Source: an uncultured Collinsella sp.
GTDB taxonomy: Bacteria; Actinomycetota; Coriobacteriia; Coriobacteriales; Coriobacteriaceae
Assembly: GCA_900549555.1 (NCBI GenBank)
Contig: UROO01000029.1
Coordinates: 1-19,635, forward strand
Length of the DNA stretch: 19,635 nt
Direction: 5' to 3'
This document shows positions 6,816 to 14,360 of the stretch, in pieces (position 1 is the first letter of the stretch; the number at the start of each line of letters is the position of its first letter). The notes below the pieces were generated by a model. The model was not told the origin of the DNA. It worked only from the letters and a program-made list of their open reading frames with translations, and ran no database searches. The position numbers were made by a program, and so were the translations under genes.

Positions 6816-8429
6816 ATGGCCATCATCAACAAGGGTATGTCCAGGCGTTCGTTCCTCGGCCTCACCGGCAGCGTCGCTGCTGTCGCAGGGCTTGGTCTCA
6901 CCGGCTGCGGTGGCAGCTCCAGCGACGAGGGTTCCGCTGCCAGCTCCACCGATTCCGCTAACCGTGGCGGCGGCGTGATTACCGCTGGTTCCGCTTACGC
7001 TCCGTCCAGCTTCGACCCCGCCAGCACCGGCTCCGCTGTTGGCCTGGGCGCTAACTGGCACGTCGTCGAGGGCCTTTACGGCATCGATTACCACGACTAC
7101 AGCACCTTCAACGAGCTCGCCACCGACGATCCCAAGTCTGTGGACGACACCACTTTCGAGGTCACCATCCGCAAGGGAGCCAAGTTCTCCGATGGTACTG
7201 AGGTCACTGCTGACGACGTCGTCGCTTCCTACACCGCTTGCGCCGCTTCCGCTACCTACGCTCCGTTCTTCCAGCCCTTCGAGTCCATCGAGGCTAAGGA
7301 CGCCAGCACTGTGACGGTCAAGACCAAGGTCCCCAACTTCTCTCTGCTCAAGGATCGTCTTGCCATCATCCGCGTTACCCCGGCCACCCAGACCGAGGAG
7401 GATCGCGCCAAGCAGCCGATCGGCTCCGGCCCCTGGATGTACGACTCTATCTCCGACACCGAGATCACCCTGGTTCCCAACCCCGAGTACAACGGTGAGT
7501 ATGCTGCCGAGGATAAGAAGATCCAGTACAGCATCCTGACCGACCCCACCGCTCGCGTTACCGCTCAGCAGGAGGGCTCCACGCTCGTTATGGAGCTCGT
7601 TACCGCTGACGCCGTCGACCAGCTCGAGAGCGCCGGTTGCAAGATCGACAACGTTCAGGGTTTCGGCACCCGCTTCATCATGTTCAACGTCGCCAAGGAG
7701 CCTTGGAACGACGTCAAGGTCCGTCAGGCCGTCATGTATGCGCTCGACACCGAGAAGATGGTCAGCAACACCTTCGCCGGCCTTGCCACCGCTGCCAGCT
7801 GCTACCTGCCTAAGAGCTTCACCAACTATCATGAGGCTTCCACGGTGTACAAGACCGACGCCAAGAAGGCTAAGAAGCTCATCGAGGAGTCCGGCATCAC
7901 CCCGGGTGCCATCACCCTGCGCACCACCGACAACGAGCAGATTAAGGGCATGGCCGCCCAGGTCAAGAACGACCTCGACGCTCTCGGCTTCGAGGTGACC
8001 ATCCAGACCGATACCTCGCCGGCCACCTATGCTGCCATCGACGGCGGCGAGGCCTACGATATCCTCCTTGCCCCTGGCGATCCTTCCTGCTTCGGCGCCG
8101 ACCCCGACCTGCTGCTCAACTGGTGGTACGGCGACAATGTCTGGATGCAGACCCGTTGCCCGTGGAAGGAGTCCGCTGAGTGGCAGAAGCTTCACGGTCT
8201 CATGGACGAGGCTCTTGCCGCCGAGGGCGACGAGCAGCAGAAGAAGTGGAACGAGTGCTTCGACATCATCGCCGACAACGCCGTTCTGTACCCCGTTGTC
8301 CACGTCAAGACCGTCTCCGCTTCCTGGGACGATCCGTCCACTGCACCCAACGGCGAGGCCCTCGATGGCTTCAAGGGCATCGGCACGACGAGCATGTCCT
8401 TCAGGGGCGTTGCGACCGTCAAGGCGTAA
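6816..8429 (+). CDS. Tat-type lipoprotein, family 5 solute-binding protein of sialate ABC importer
   Basis: This 537-residue extracytoplasmic binding protein belongs to the peptide/nickel/oligosaccharide group (SBP_bac_5). The N-terminus holds a twin-arginine motif (SRRSFLG, residues 9-15), a hydrophobic stretch and a lipobox LTGC (28-31). It is therefore predicted to be exported folded through Tat and anchored by a lipid on Cys31. The mature start is Gly/Ser-rich (GGSSSDEGSAASS), a typical tether. The start is ATG 6816, with AGGAG 5 nt upstream; an in-frame TTG at 6801 would place that ribosome binding site inside the gene. The following three genes encode the matching transporter. Family-5 binding proteins include oligopeptide and sialic acid (SatA-type) receptors. 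Sialate is inferred from the nanA/K/E neighbours, and peptides remain possible. Confidence 0.88.
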   Translation: MAIINKGMSRRSFLGLTGSVAAVAGLGLTGCGGSSSDEGSAASSTDSANRGGGVITAGSAYAPSSFDPASTGSAVGLGANWHVVEGLYGIDYHDYSTFNELATDDPKSVDDTTFEVTIRKGAKFSDGTEVTADDVVASYTACAASATYAPFFQPFESIEAKDASTVTVKTKVPNFSLLKDRLAIIRVTPATQTEEDRAKQPIGSGPWMYDSISDTEITLVPNPEYNGEYAAEDKKIQYSILTDPTARVTAQQEGSTLVMELVTADAVDQLESAGCKIDNVQGFGTRFIMFNVAKEPWNDVKVRQAVMYALDTEKMVSNTFAGLATAASCYLPKSFTNYHEASTVYKTDAKKAKKLIEESGITPGAITLRTTDNEQIKGMAAQVKNDLDALGFEVTIQTDTSPATYAAIDGGEAYDILLAPGDPSCFGADPDLLLNWWYGDNVWMQTRCPWKESAEWQKLHGLMDEALAAEGDEQQKKWNECFDIIADNAVLYPVVHVKTVSASWDDPSTAPNGEALDGFKGIGTTSMSFRGVATVKA

Positions 8430-8491
8430 GACTCGCTTGAGTCTGTATGCAGGATGTCGGCCGTTGGGACCGTATCCTCATAGTTGAAACA

Positions 8492-8525
8492 AAGACCCGG
8501 GCGGCAACGATGTCGCTCGGGTCTT
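8492..8525 (+). terminator. Hairpin between binding protein and permease genes
   Basis: AAGACCCG (8492-8499) pairs perfectly with CGGGTCTT (8518-8525). A G-T wobble and GCG/CGC extend the stem inwards. Only TTG follows, so it is a weak terminator or a 3' stabiliser. Such hairpins after the binding-protein gene commonly let that protein be made in excess over the membrane subunits. Confidence 0.55.
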
Positions 8526-8528
8526 GTA

Positions 8529-8546
8529 ATGAGTATCCGTACTCAT
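8529..8546. promoter_or_regulatory. Inverted repeat ATGAGTA-TCCG-TACTCAT
   Basis: A perfect 7-bp dyad with a 4-nt centre follows the hairpin directly, 41 nt before the permease start. It could be a small mRNA hairpin with a TCCG loop or a protein-binding site. It does not match the dyads in the 6.6-kb leader. Confidence 0.35.
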
Positions 8547-8586
8547 ATACCAGTTGGTCCTACCGACAAAAGAAAGGGGAGAGAAC

Positions 8587-9543
8587 GTGAACAACTTGCT
8601 ACGTTTGATTGGAAGGCGTCTTGTGGCGCTGCCGATCATGGCATTGGGCGTCACCGTCCTGGTGTTCTTCCTTATGTCGTTCTCCAAGACCGACCCCGCC
8701 TACACGGCGTTGGGTGACGGTGCCTCGCCCGAGGCGGTTGCCGAGTACCATGAGAAGTATGGTCTGGACGACCCCTGGCCCGTGCGCTACGTGCGCTATA
8801 TGGGCGATTTGATTCATGGCGACATGGGTACCTACGGCGCTGCCCGCAACTCCGTTGCCAAGCGCATCTCCACGGCCCTGCCCGTCACGATGCAGCTGAC
8901 CTTCATCGGTCTTGCCATCGGTGCGGTCGTTTCGTTTTTGCTCGGCGTCATCGCGGCACTGTATCGCGACAAATGGCCGGACCAAGTGATCCGCGTCTTT
9001 TCCATCGCCGGCTTGGCAACCCCGTCGTTCTGGCTTGCCGTTCTGTTGATCCTGCTGTTCTCTTCCTACCTTAAGGTGCTCCCGGCATCGGGTGCTCTGC
9101 CTCACTTCACCACGAATCCGGTTGGCTATCTGGGACGTATGATCATGCCCGCTATCGCCTTGGCATTTCCGCTGACGGGCCAGATGACTCGTATCGTGCG
9201 TACCGCCATGGTCGAGGAGCTCGACAAGGACTATGTCCGTATGGCTCGTGGCGCCGGCGTTCCCGAGAAGGTCGTCGTCGGCATCAACGTTCTTCGCAAT
9301 GCGCTGATCACCCCGGTCACCACCCTCGGTCTTAAGATCGGCTACCTCATGGGCGGCGCCGTCGTCATCGAGGTTATCTTCAACCTCCCCGGCATGGGCA
9401 CTGCGATTCTGCAGGGCGTTCAGGGCAACGAGGCGAACCTGGTTCAGGGCGTCGTTATCGTCGTTGCTCTTGCCTTCATCATCATCAACATCGTGGTTGA
9501 CATGCTCTACCTGCTCATCAACCCGCGCATCAGGACGGTGTAG
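8587..9543 (+). CDS. DppB-type ABC transporter permease
   Basis: This 318-residue integral membrane protein is the first transmembrane subunit of the importer. Hydrophobic segments lie near 12-30, 103-125, 136-160, 183-197, 250-270 and 286-312. The long extracytoplasmic region after helix 1 is typical of DppB/OppB. The EAA loop that docks on the ATPase is at about 208-230 (EELDKDYVRMARGAGVPEKV). The start is GTG 8587, preceded by AAAGGGGAGAG at ideal spacing; an upstream in-frame TTG at 8554 has no such site. The gene is 3 nt from the next. The family is secure, and substrate is inferred from context. Confidence 0.92.
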   Translation: MNNLLRLIGRRLVALPIMALGVTVLVFFLMSFSKTDPAYTALGDGASPEAVAEYHEKYGLDDPWPVRYVRYMGDLIHGDMGTYGAARNSVAKRISTALPVTMQLTFIGLAIGAVVSFLLGVIAALYRDKWPDQVIRVFSIAGLATPSFWLAVLLILLFSSYLKVLPASGALPHFTTNPVGYLGRMIMPAIALAFPLTGQMTRIVRTAMVEELDKDYVRMARGAGVPEKVVVGINVLRNALITPVTTLGLKIGYLMGGAVVIEVIFNLPGMGTAILQGVQGNEANLVQGVVIVVALAFIIINIVVDMLYLLINPRIRTV

Positions 9544-9546
9544 ATT

Positions 9547-11562
9547 ATGGTAAAGATTCGAGAAAAGCAAACCGAGCAGCTCGAGAAGGCTGCCTCCAAG
9601 GGGCTCAAGCTCGGTGGCTGGAAGAAGATGACACTGTCTTCTAAGATTGCCGCCGTCGTGCTGGTGCTGGTCGCCCTGACCGCGATTCTGGCGCCCCTTC
9701 TTGCCCCCTATAGCCCGGTCGAGATCTTTACGGCTCGCCAGGCTCCCGGCAACGGATTTATCTTCGGTACCGACGATAAGGGTCGCGACATTCTGTCGCG
9801 TATGCTCTACGGTGGTCGTTACTCGCTGATTATCGGCTTTGGCGCCACTGCCATGGCTCTGGTCTGCGGCTCGGTCGTGGGCGCCCTTGCAGCGGTTTCG
9901 CGTAAGGCCGTCTCCGAGACGATCATGCGTATCTTGGACATCATTATGTCCATCCCGGGCATCGCCCTCGCGGCCGTCTTCGTCTCCATCCTGGGCAACT
10001 CCGTGCCGTCGATCATCTTCGCCATCGGCTTTATGTACACTCCGCAGATTGCCCGTATCGTGCGCGCCAACATCGTGTCCGAGTACGGCGAGGACTATGT
10101 CCGCGCGGTCATCGTTTCCGGCGCCAAGGCTCCGTGGATTTTGATCAAGCATGTTCTGCGTAACTGCATCGCCCCGATCATGGTCTTCACCGTTACCCTG
10201 GTCGCCGACGCCATCATCTTCGAGGCCTCGCTGACCTTCATCGGCGCTGGTATCCAGGAGCCCACCGCTACCTGGGGCAACATCCTCGCCGACGCCCGCG
10301 GCGGCGTGCTCGCCGGCCGTTGGTGGCAGGCGCTGTTCCCGGGTCTGGCTATCATGATCACCTGCCTGGCGCTCAACATCCTCTCCGAGGGCATTACCGA
10401 CGCCATGGCCGCTGCTCCCTCCGCCGCCCTGGATCCGACCGATTCCTCCAAGCGTCGCGAGGCCGATCTGCTGGTTTCCGACCCCGTTCGTGCCTACAAG
10501 GAGCAGGCTCAGTCCCTCTCCGCTCGCCTTGGCGCCCTGCGCGATGTCGAGCTCAAGCGTAACGACCGCCATGTGCCCGACGAGTCTGTCGAGCCGATTC
10601 TCTCGGTCCGTGACTTCTGCATTCAGTTTGAGCATCACGGTGATATCAACGTCGTCGACCATGTCAACTTTGACGTCCGCCCTGGTCAGACCATGGGCCT
10701 GGTGGGCGAGTCCGGTTGCGGTAAGTCCATCACCACGCTGGCCATCATGGGCCTGACCGATGAGGACGAGCACCTTTCCGGCGAGGTCCTCTGGGAGGGC
10801 CGTGACCTGCTCAAGATGAGCAAGAAGGAGTGGTTCGGCCTGCGCGGTACCGATATCGCCATGGTCTATCAGGACGCCCTGTCCTCGCTCAACCCCTCTA
10901 TGCTCATCTCTGCCCAGATGAAGCAGCTCACCAAGCGCGGCGGCACCCGCAGCGCCGAGGAGCTCCTGGAGCTCGTGGGCCTCGATCCCAAGCGTACGCT
11001 CGAGAGCTATCCGCATGAGCTTTCCGGTGGTCAGCGTCAGCGCGTTCTGATCGCTATGGCCCTTACCCGCGACCCCAAGCTGGTCATCTGCGACGAGCCC
11101 ACGACCGCTCTGGACGTTACCGTCCAGAAGCAGGTCATCAAGCTGCTCAACGACCTTCAGGCCAAGCTCGGCTTTGCCATGATCTTCGTTTCACACGACC
11201 TGGCGCTGGTCGCCGAGGTCGCCCACAACATTACGGTTATGTACGCCGGCCAGGTTATCGAGCAGGCGCCCACCAAGGAGCTGCTCACCAACCCGATTCA
11301 CGAGTACACCCGCGGCCTTCTGGGCTCCGTCCTGTCCATCGAGAGCGGTTCGGGCCGCCTGCACCAGGTGCCCGGCGCCGTTCCGAGCCCGCGCGATTTC
11401 CCCAAGGGCGATCGCTTCGCGCCCCGCTCAAGCCATCCGCGCATCGGCCTGGACACCCGTCCGGTCTTCAAGCGCGTGCCCGGCACCGAGCACTTCTATT
11501 CCGAGCTCCCCGACGAGGTGCTCAAGGCAAATGGTTTGACCCCTCACGCGGAGGTGATGTAG
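9547..11562 (+). CDS. DppC permease fused to DppD-type ATPase
   Basis: One 671-residue chain combines two subunits usually encoded separately. Residues 1-290 are a DppC-like permease (GTDDKGRDILSRMLYG near 74-89; EAA loop about 176-200). Residues 291-349 form a charged linker. Residues 350-600 are an ABC ATPase with Walker A GESGCGKS (387-394), Q-loop YQD (441-443), signature LSGGQ (492-496), Walker B LVICDE (512-517) and H-loop H550. The C-terminus has the oligopeptide-type tail (VPGAVPSPRDFPKGDRF), but the two cysteines usual in that tail (GCxFxxRC) are replaced (GDRFAPRSS). No stop, frameshift or ribosome binding site lies at the junction, so the fusion is real. Paired with the next ATPase it would give a heterodimeric motor. 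Confidence 0.93.
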   Translation: MVKIREKQTEQLEKAASKGLKLGGWKKMTLSSKIAAVVLVLVALTAILAPLLAPYSPVEIFTARQAPGNGFIFGTDDKGRDILSRMLYGGRYSLIIGFGATAMALVCGSVVGALAAVSRKAVSETIMRILDIIMSIPGIALAAVFVSILGNSVPSIIFAIGFMYTPQIARIVRANIVSEYGEDYVRAVIVSGAKAPWILIKHVLRNCIAPIMVFTVTLVADAIIFEASLTFIGAGIQEPTATWGNILADARGGVLAGRWWQALFPGLAIMITCLALNILSEGITDAMAAAPSAALDPTDSSKRREADLLVSDPVRAYKEQAQSLSARLGALRDVELKRNDRHVPDESVEPILSVRDFCIQFEHHGDINVVDHVNFDVRPGQTMGLVGESGCGKSITTLAIMGLTDEDEHLSGEVLWEGRDLLKMSKKEWFGLRGTDIAMVYQDALSSLNPSMLISAQMKQLTKRGGTRSAEELLELVGLDPKRTLESYPHELSGGQRQRVLIAMALTRDPKLVICDEPTTALDVTVQKQVIKLLNDLQAKLGFAMIFVSHDLALVAEVAHNITVMYAGQVIEQAPTKELLTNPIHEYTRGLLGSVLSIESGSGRLHQVPGAVPSPRDFPKGDRFAPRSSHPRIGLDTRPVFKRVPGTEHFYSELPDEVLKANGLTPHAEVM

Positions 11563-12390
11563 ATGAGCGAGACCGCAGTCAACGGCGTCGAGCCGATCAT
11601 CTTCCTTGATGACGTCCACGTCACCTTTAGGACCCGTACCGGCTCGATTCTGCACCCCAACCTGGTTCACGCCGTCCAGGGTGTAACGATTAAGCTCATG
11701 CCCGGACAGACCATCGGCATCGTCGGCGAGTCCGGTTGCGGAAAGTCCACCACGGCTAACGTCATGTGCGGCCTGCAGGCCCCCACGAGCGGCAAGGTCT
11801 ACTTTAAGGGCAAGGACGTCACCAAGCGTACCGCCGAGGACCGTCGTCACATGGGCCGCGTCATCTCGGTCGTGTTTCAGAACCCCGCGACGGCACTCAA
11901 CCCCCGCATGGTCGTTCGCGAGCAGCTGCTCGACCCCATGCGCGTCCACAACCTGGGCACCGAGGCCGAGCAGGAGAAGCGCGTCAAGGAACTCTTGGAG
12001 CTCACCGGTCTGCCCAGTTCTGCCGCCGAGGTTCTTCCCGGCCAGCTTTCGGGCGGCCAGCGCCAGCGCGTCGCAATTGCCCGTGCCCTGTCGCTGAACC
12101 CCGATGCCATCATCGCCGACGAGCCCACCTCGGCTCTGGACGTTTCGGTTCGCGCGCAGATTCTCAACCTGCTGACCGACCTTAAGAAGGAGCTCGGCCT
12201 GGCCATGGTGTTCATCAGCCATGACATCCAGACGGTCCGCTATATCTCTGACGACATCATCGTCATGAATGGCGGCAAGATCGTCGAGCAGGGCGAGGCC
12301 AAGCAGGTTTTCCAGCATCCTCAAGACCCCTACACCAAGATGCTGCTCGGCGCTGCGCCGTCGCTGCTGCATCCCAAGCTCGGCGAGTAA
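11563..12390 (+). CDS. DppF/OppF-type ABC transporter ATPase
   Basis: This 275-residue cytoplasmic ATPase is the second nucleotide-binding subunit of the importer. It shows Walker A GESGCGKS (55-62), Q-loop VFQNP (104-108), signature LSGGQ (162-166), Walker B IIADE (183-187) and H-loop H220. It partners with the ATPase half of the preceding fusion. The ATG follows the upstream stop with no gap, and a near-perfect ribosome binding site GGAGGTGAT (11550-11558) lies inside the preceding gene, indicating tight co-expression. It ends at HPKLGE, shorter than many OppF proteins, which carry a longer C-terminal tail. Confidence 0.93.
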   Translation: MSETAVNGVEPIIFLDDVHVTFRTRTGSILHPNLVHAVQGVTIKLMPGQTIGIVGESGCGKSTTANVMCGLQAPTSGKVYFKGKDVTKRTAEDRRHMGRVISVVFQNPATALNPRMVVREQLLDPMRVHNLGTEAEQEKRVKELLELTGLPSSAAEVLPGQLSGGQRQRVAIARALSLNPDAIIADEPTSALDVSVRAQILNLLTDLKKELGLAMVFISHDIQTVRYISDDIIVMNGGKIVEQGEAKQVFQHPQDPYTKMLLGAAPSLLHPKLGE

Positions 12391-12406
12391 GTTCGCTTTC
12401 CCTCCC

Positions 12407-12434
12407 GTGCGCCCGGTTCCCTTGCCGGGCGCAC
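12407..12434 (+). terminator. Strong hairpin after the ABC transporter genes
   Basis: GTGCGCCCGG (12407-12416) and CCGGGCGCAC (12425-12434) form a perfect 10-bp GC-rich stem with an 8-nt loop, 16 nt after the ATPase stop. No T-run follows (CTCCGTTGCG), so it may reduce read-through or protect the 3' end rather than stop transcription fully. Confidence 0.5.
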
Positions 12435-12470
12435 CTCCGTTGCGATTTCGAAAGGTTGGGTTCACGAGCC

Positions 12471-13448
12471 ATGCCAAGTGCTCAGGAGCTACAACATCAA
12501 TTTGGTGAATATCGAGGCGCCATGCCCCGTCCATCAGATTTCGATCTCTTTTGGAAGGATCGCATGGCCGAGGCTGACGCCGTCGGGCTTGACTATGCGA
12601 TCGAGGCGGCATCGGTCACCGATGCCGTGACCTGCCAGCTTTTCGATCTCTGGTATACCGGCATGTGCGGCGCTCGCCTGCACGCCAAGTACCTTAAACC
12701 TGTCTCGGACGAGCCCGTGCCATTGGTACTTCAGTTCCATGGGTATCCGGGTGCAAGCCGCAGCTGGTTTGAGCAGGCGTCGTTTGCGGGCATGGGCATG
12801 GCGCTCATTGCTCTCGATTGTCCTGGCCAAGGAGGCCCGTCCGAGGACATTGGTGGATTTGAGGGCACGACGGTCGCGGGCCATATCGTCGCCGGTATCG
12901 ACGGCGACCCGGCCAACCTCTACTATGTCCGCTTGCACCAGGATATCCGCATTCTTTGCCGTATTGTTCGTGAGCTCGAGGGCATCGATCTTGCCCGTGT
13001 GTTTGTGAACGGCGCATCGCAGGGCGGCGGTTTGGGCATTGCGACCTGTGCACTTAACAGCGAGCTTATCAATCGCGCCGCCATCCTCTATCCCTTCCTG
13101 TCGGATTTCCGCCTGGTCTGGGATTTGGATGCCGACGACATTGCCTACGAGGGCCTGCGCTATTGGTCTCGCTGGTTTGACGAGGACTCGACTCGTATTG
13201 ACGAGGCCTATGCCAAGCTGGCGTACTTCGATTCCAAGAACTTTGCCCCCATGGTCAAATGCCCCGTGCTGTTTGGCACGGGCACAGCCGATATCGTCTG
13301 TCCTCCGGCGACGCAGTTTGCAGTCTACAATAACCTGACCTGTGAAAAGCGTCATGAGTTCTTTGAAGGCTTTGGCCACGAGGAGATTCAGGATTTTGAC
13401 GATCTGATCATTCCGTTTTTCTGCAAGGGAGGGGAGGCTCATGTCTAA
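12471..13448 (+). CDS. CE7-family acetyl esterase, probable sialate O-acetylesterase
   Basis: This 325-residue alpha/beta hydrolase matches carbohydrate esterase family 7 (acetyl xylan esterase / cephalosporin C deacetylase) in length and layout. It has an N-terminal PRPSDFDLFWKDRM helix, the oxyanion loop HGYPGA (90-95, Y92), the nucleophile elbow GASQGG with Ser183, Asp274 in GTADIVCPP and His303 in GFGHEEI. No signal peptide is present, so it acts in the cytoplasm. The ATG at 12471 fits the family N-terminus; the nearest ribosome binding site, GAAAGG, is 15 nt away, and an in-frame TTG at 12456 is too close to it. CE7 enzymes deacetylate various sugars. The position between a sialate importer and nanA suggests removal of O-acetyl groups from imported sialic acid, an inference from context. 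Known sialate O-acetylesterases of the NanS type have a different (SGNH) fold. Confidence 0.85.
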   Translation: MPSAQELQHQFGEYRGAMPRPSDFDLFWKDRMAEADAVGLDYAIEAASVTDAVTCQLFDLWYTGMCGARLHAKYLKPVSDEPVPLVLQFHGYPGASRSWFEQASFAGMGMALIALDCPGQGGPSEDIGGFEGTTVAGHIVAGIDGDPANLYYVRLHQDIRILCRIVRELEGIDLARVFVNGASQGGGLGIATCALNSELINRAAILYPFLSDFRLVWDLDADDIAYEGLRYWSRWFDEDSTRIDEAYAKLAYFDSKNFAPMVKCPVLFGTGTADIVCPPATQFAVYNNLTCEKRHEFFEGFGHEEIQDFDDLIIPFFCKGGEAHV

Positions 13449-14292
13449 GTGCGAGAGCAATGTCAATGAGCTGATTGTCCCCGAGCTTGCGGGGATTCCT
13501 GGGACGGTTTCGTCAAGGCTCTCTGATTTCCGGGATTGGCGCGGCGATGCTTCTGCGGATGTTTCCGAGTTGGAGACAGCCGCTTCGGACCTTGAGGTTT
13601 GCGGGCTGACTGTTACGGCGATTGATTTCGCCAATCCGTGCGCGCGCTACTCCGAGGTTTCCTTTGAGCTCGGCGGGCACGTCGTGCATGGCCGTTTGAT
13701 TGAGCCCTCTGGTTGCGCCCGAAAATCCGAGCTTGTTCCGCTGTGCCTGATGTTCCATGACATCGACCGACCCGTGCGGGGATGGCATCACATGACGAGG
13801 TTTGCCGCCATGGGATATGCCGTGCTTGCGCTGGACGATGAAGTGATTGGATCCAGCGATCTGCAGCAGGGGATTACCTCGCCCGCCTTTGTTGAGCGCG
13901 TCCGTTGGGGTTGCGCGATGGCGAAAGTTGCGCGCAATCTTGATGGCATGGACCCCGACCGCATCTTTGCATGGGGCGAGGGTCTTGGCGGCGGAGTCGC
14001 GCTGGCGGTTTCTGCTCTAGACGAGCAGGGCTTTGCCTGCACGGCGGTTGCCAACCCAATCCCCGGTGGCCTCGAGGCGCTGTCGTCTCGGGTGCGCGGA
14101 TCGGTGCTCATGGGCACATCGCTTATGGACACCGTGAGCGACCCCAAGGGACAGTTTGCCGTATTCAACGGTCTTGAGTGTGACCGGAGGCATATCATCT
14201 ATGCCAAATACGCTCACGAGCGCATCAATGCGTTCGAAAACGAAGTCGTCGACTTCTTTAACCAAACGTTCTATCCGTGTTCTTTGGCCTAG
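13441..14292 (+). CDS. CE7-like protein lacking the catalytic serine (probable pseudoenzyme)
   Basis: This 283-residue protein is a diverged relative of the preceding esterase: QFAVFNGLECDRRH matches QFAVYNNLTCEKRH, and an Asp (D230, in GTSLMDTVSDP) and His (H259, in YAHERI) occupy the triad positions. The nucleophile elbow reads GEGLGG instead of GASQGG, so the serine is replaced by Gly181. The oxyanion loop HGYPG has become HDIDR. Roughly 40 residues between the NPIPGG region and GTSLMD are missing compared with its neighbour. The frame is fully open and overlaps the upstream stop by 8 nt (ATG at 13441 after GGGAGGGGAGG), so it is translated and probably coupled. Loss of activity is inferred. 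A structural or regulatory partner of the active esterase is plausible, since CE7 enzymes are usually oligomers; slow decay cannot be excluded. Confidence 0.75.
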   Translation: MSKCESNVNELIVPELAGIPGTVSSRLSDFRDWRGDASADVSELETAASDLEVCGLTVTAIDFANPCARYSEVSFELGGHVVHGRLIEPSGCARKSELVPLCLMFHDIDRPVRGWHHMTRFAAMGYAVLALDDEVIGSSDLQQGITSPAFVERVRWGCAMAKVARNLDGMDPDRIFAWGEGLGGGVALAVSALDEQGFACTAVANPIPGGLEALSSRVRGSVLMGTSLMDTVSDPKGQFAVFNGLECDRRHIIYAKYAHERINAFENEVVDFFNQTFYPCSLA

Positions 14293-14318
14293 ACGGCCTG
14301 GACACTGCCAACAAGAGT

Positions 14319-14337
14319 GGGTGGCATAGGGCCGCCC
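14319..14337 (+). other. Small hairpin upstream of nanA
   Basis: GGGTGGC (14319-14325) pairs with GCCGCCC (14331-14337), a 7-bp stem with one wobble and a 5-nt loop, in the 68-nt gap before the lyase gene. It ends 11 nt before the ribosome binding site AAGGAG (14349-14354). No T-tract follows. Confidence 0.35.
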
Positions 14338-14360
14338 GCCAGACAACTAAGGAGATTCTT

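Noticed and set aside
6641..6961. Possible small gene of about 106 codons in the leader, overlapping the binding-protein start
   Set aside because: It has no convincing ribosome binding site, is Arg/Ser-rich and overlaps the strongly supported gene in another frame.
6798..8303. Minus-strand open frame (501 codons) antisense to the binding-protein gene
   Set aside because: Gly/Val/Leu-rich artefact of the codon bias of the + strand gene; no recognisable domain.
8599..11016. Long minus-strand open frame (805 codons) antisense to the permease genes
   Set aside because: It mirrors the strongly coding + strand. High-GC codon bias keeps the antisense frame open, and the translation is His/Asp/Gly-rich low complexity with no family motif.
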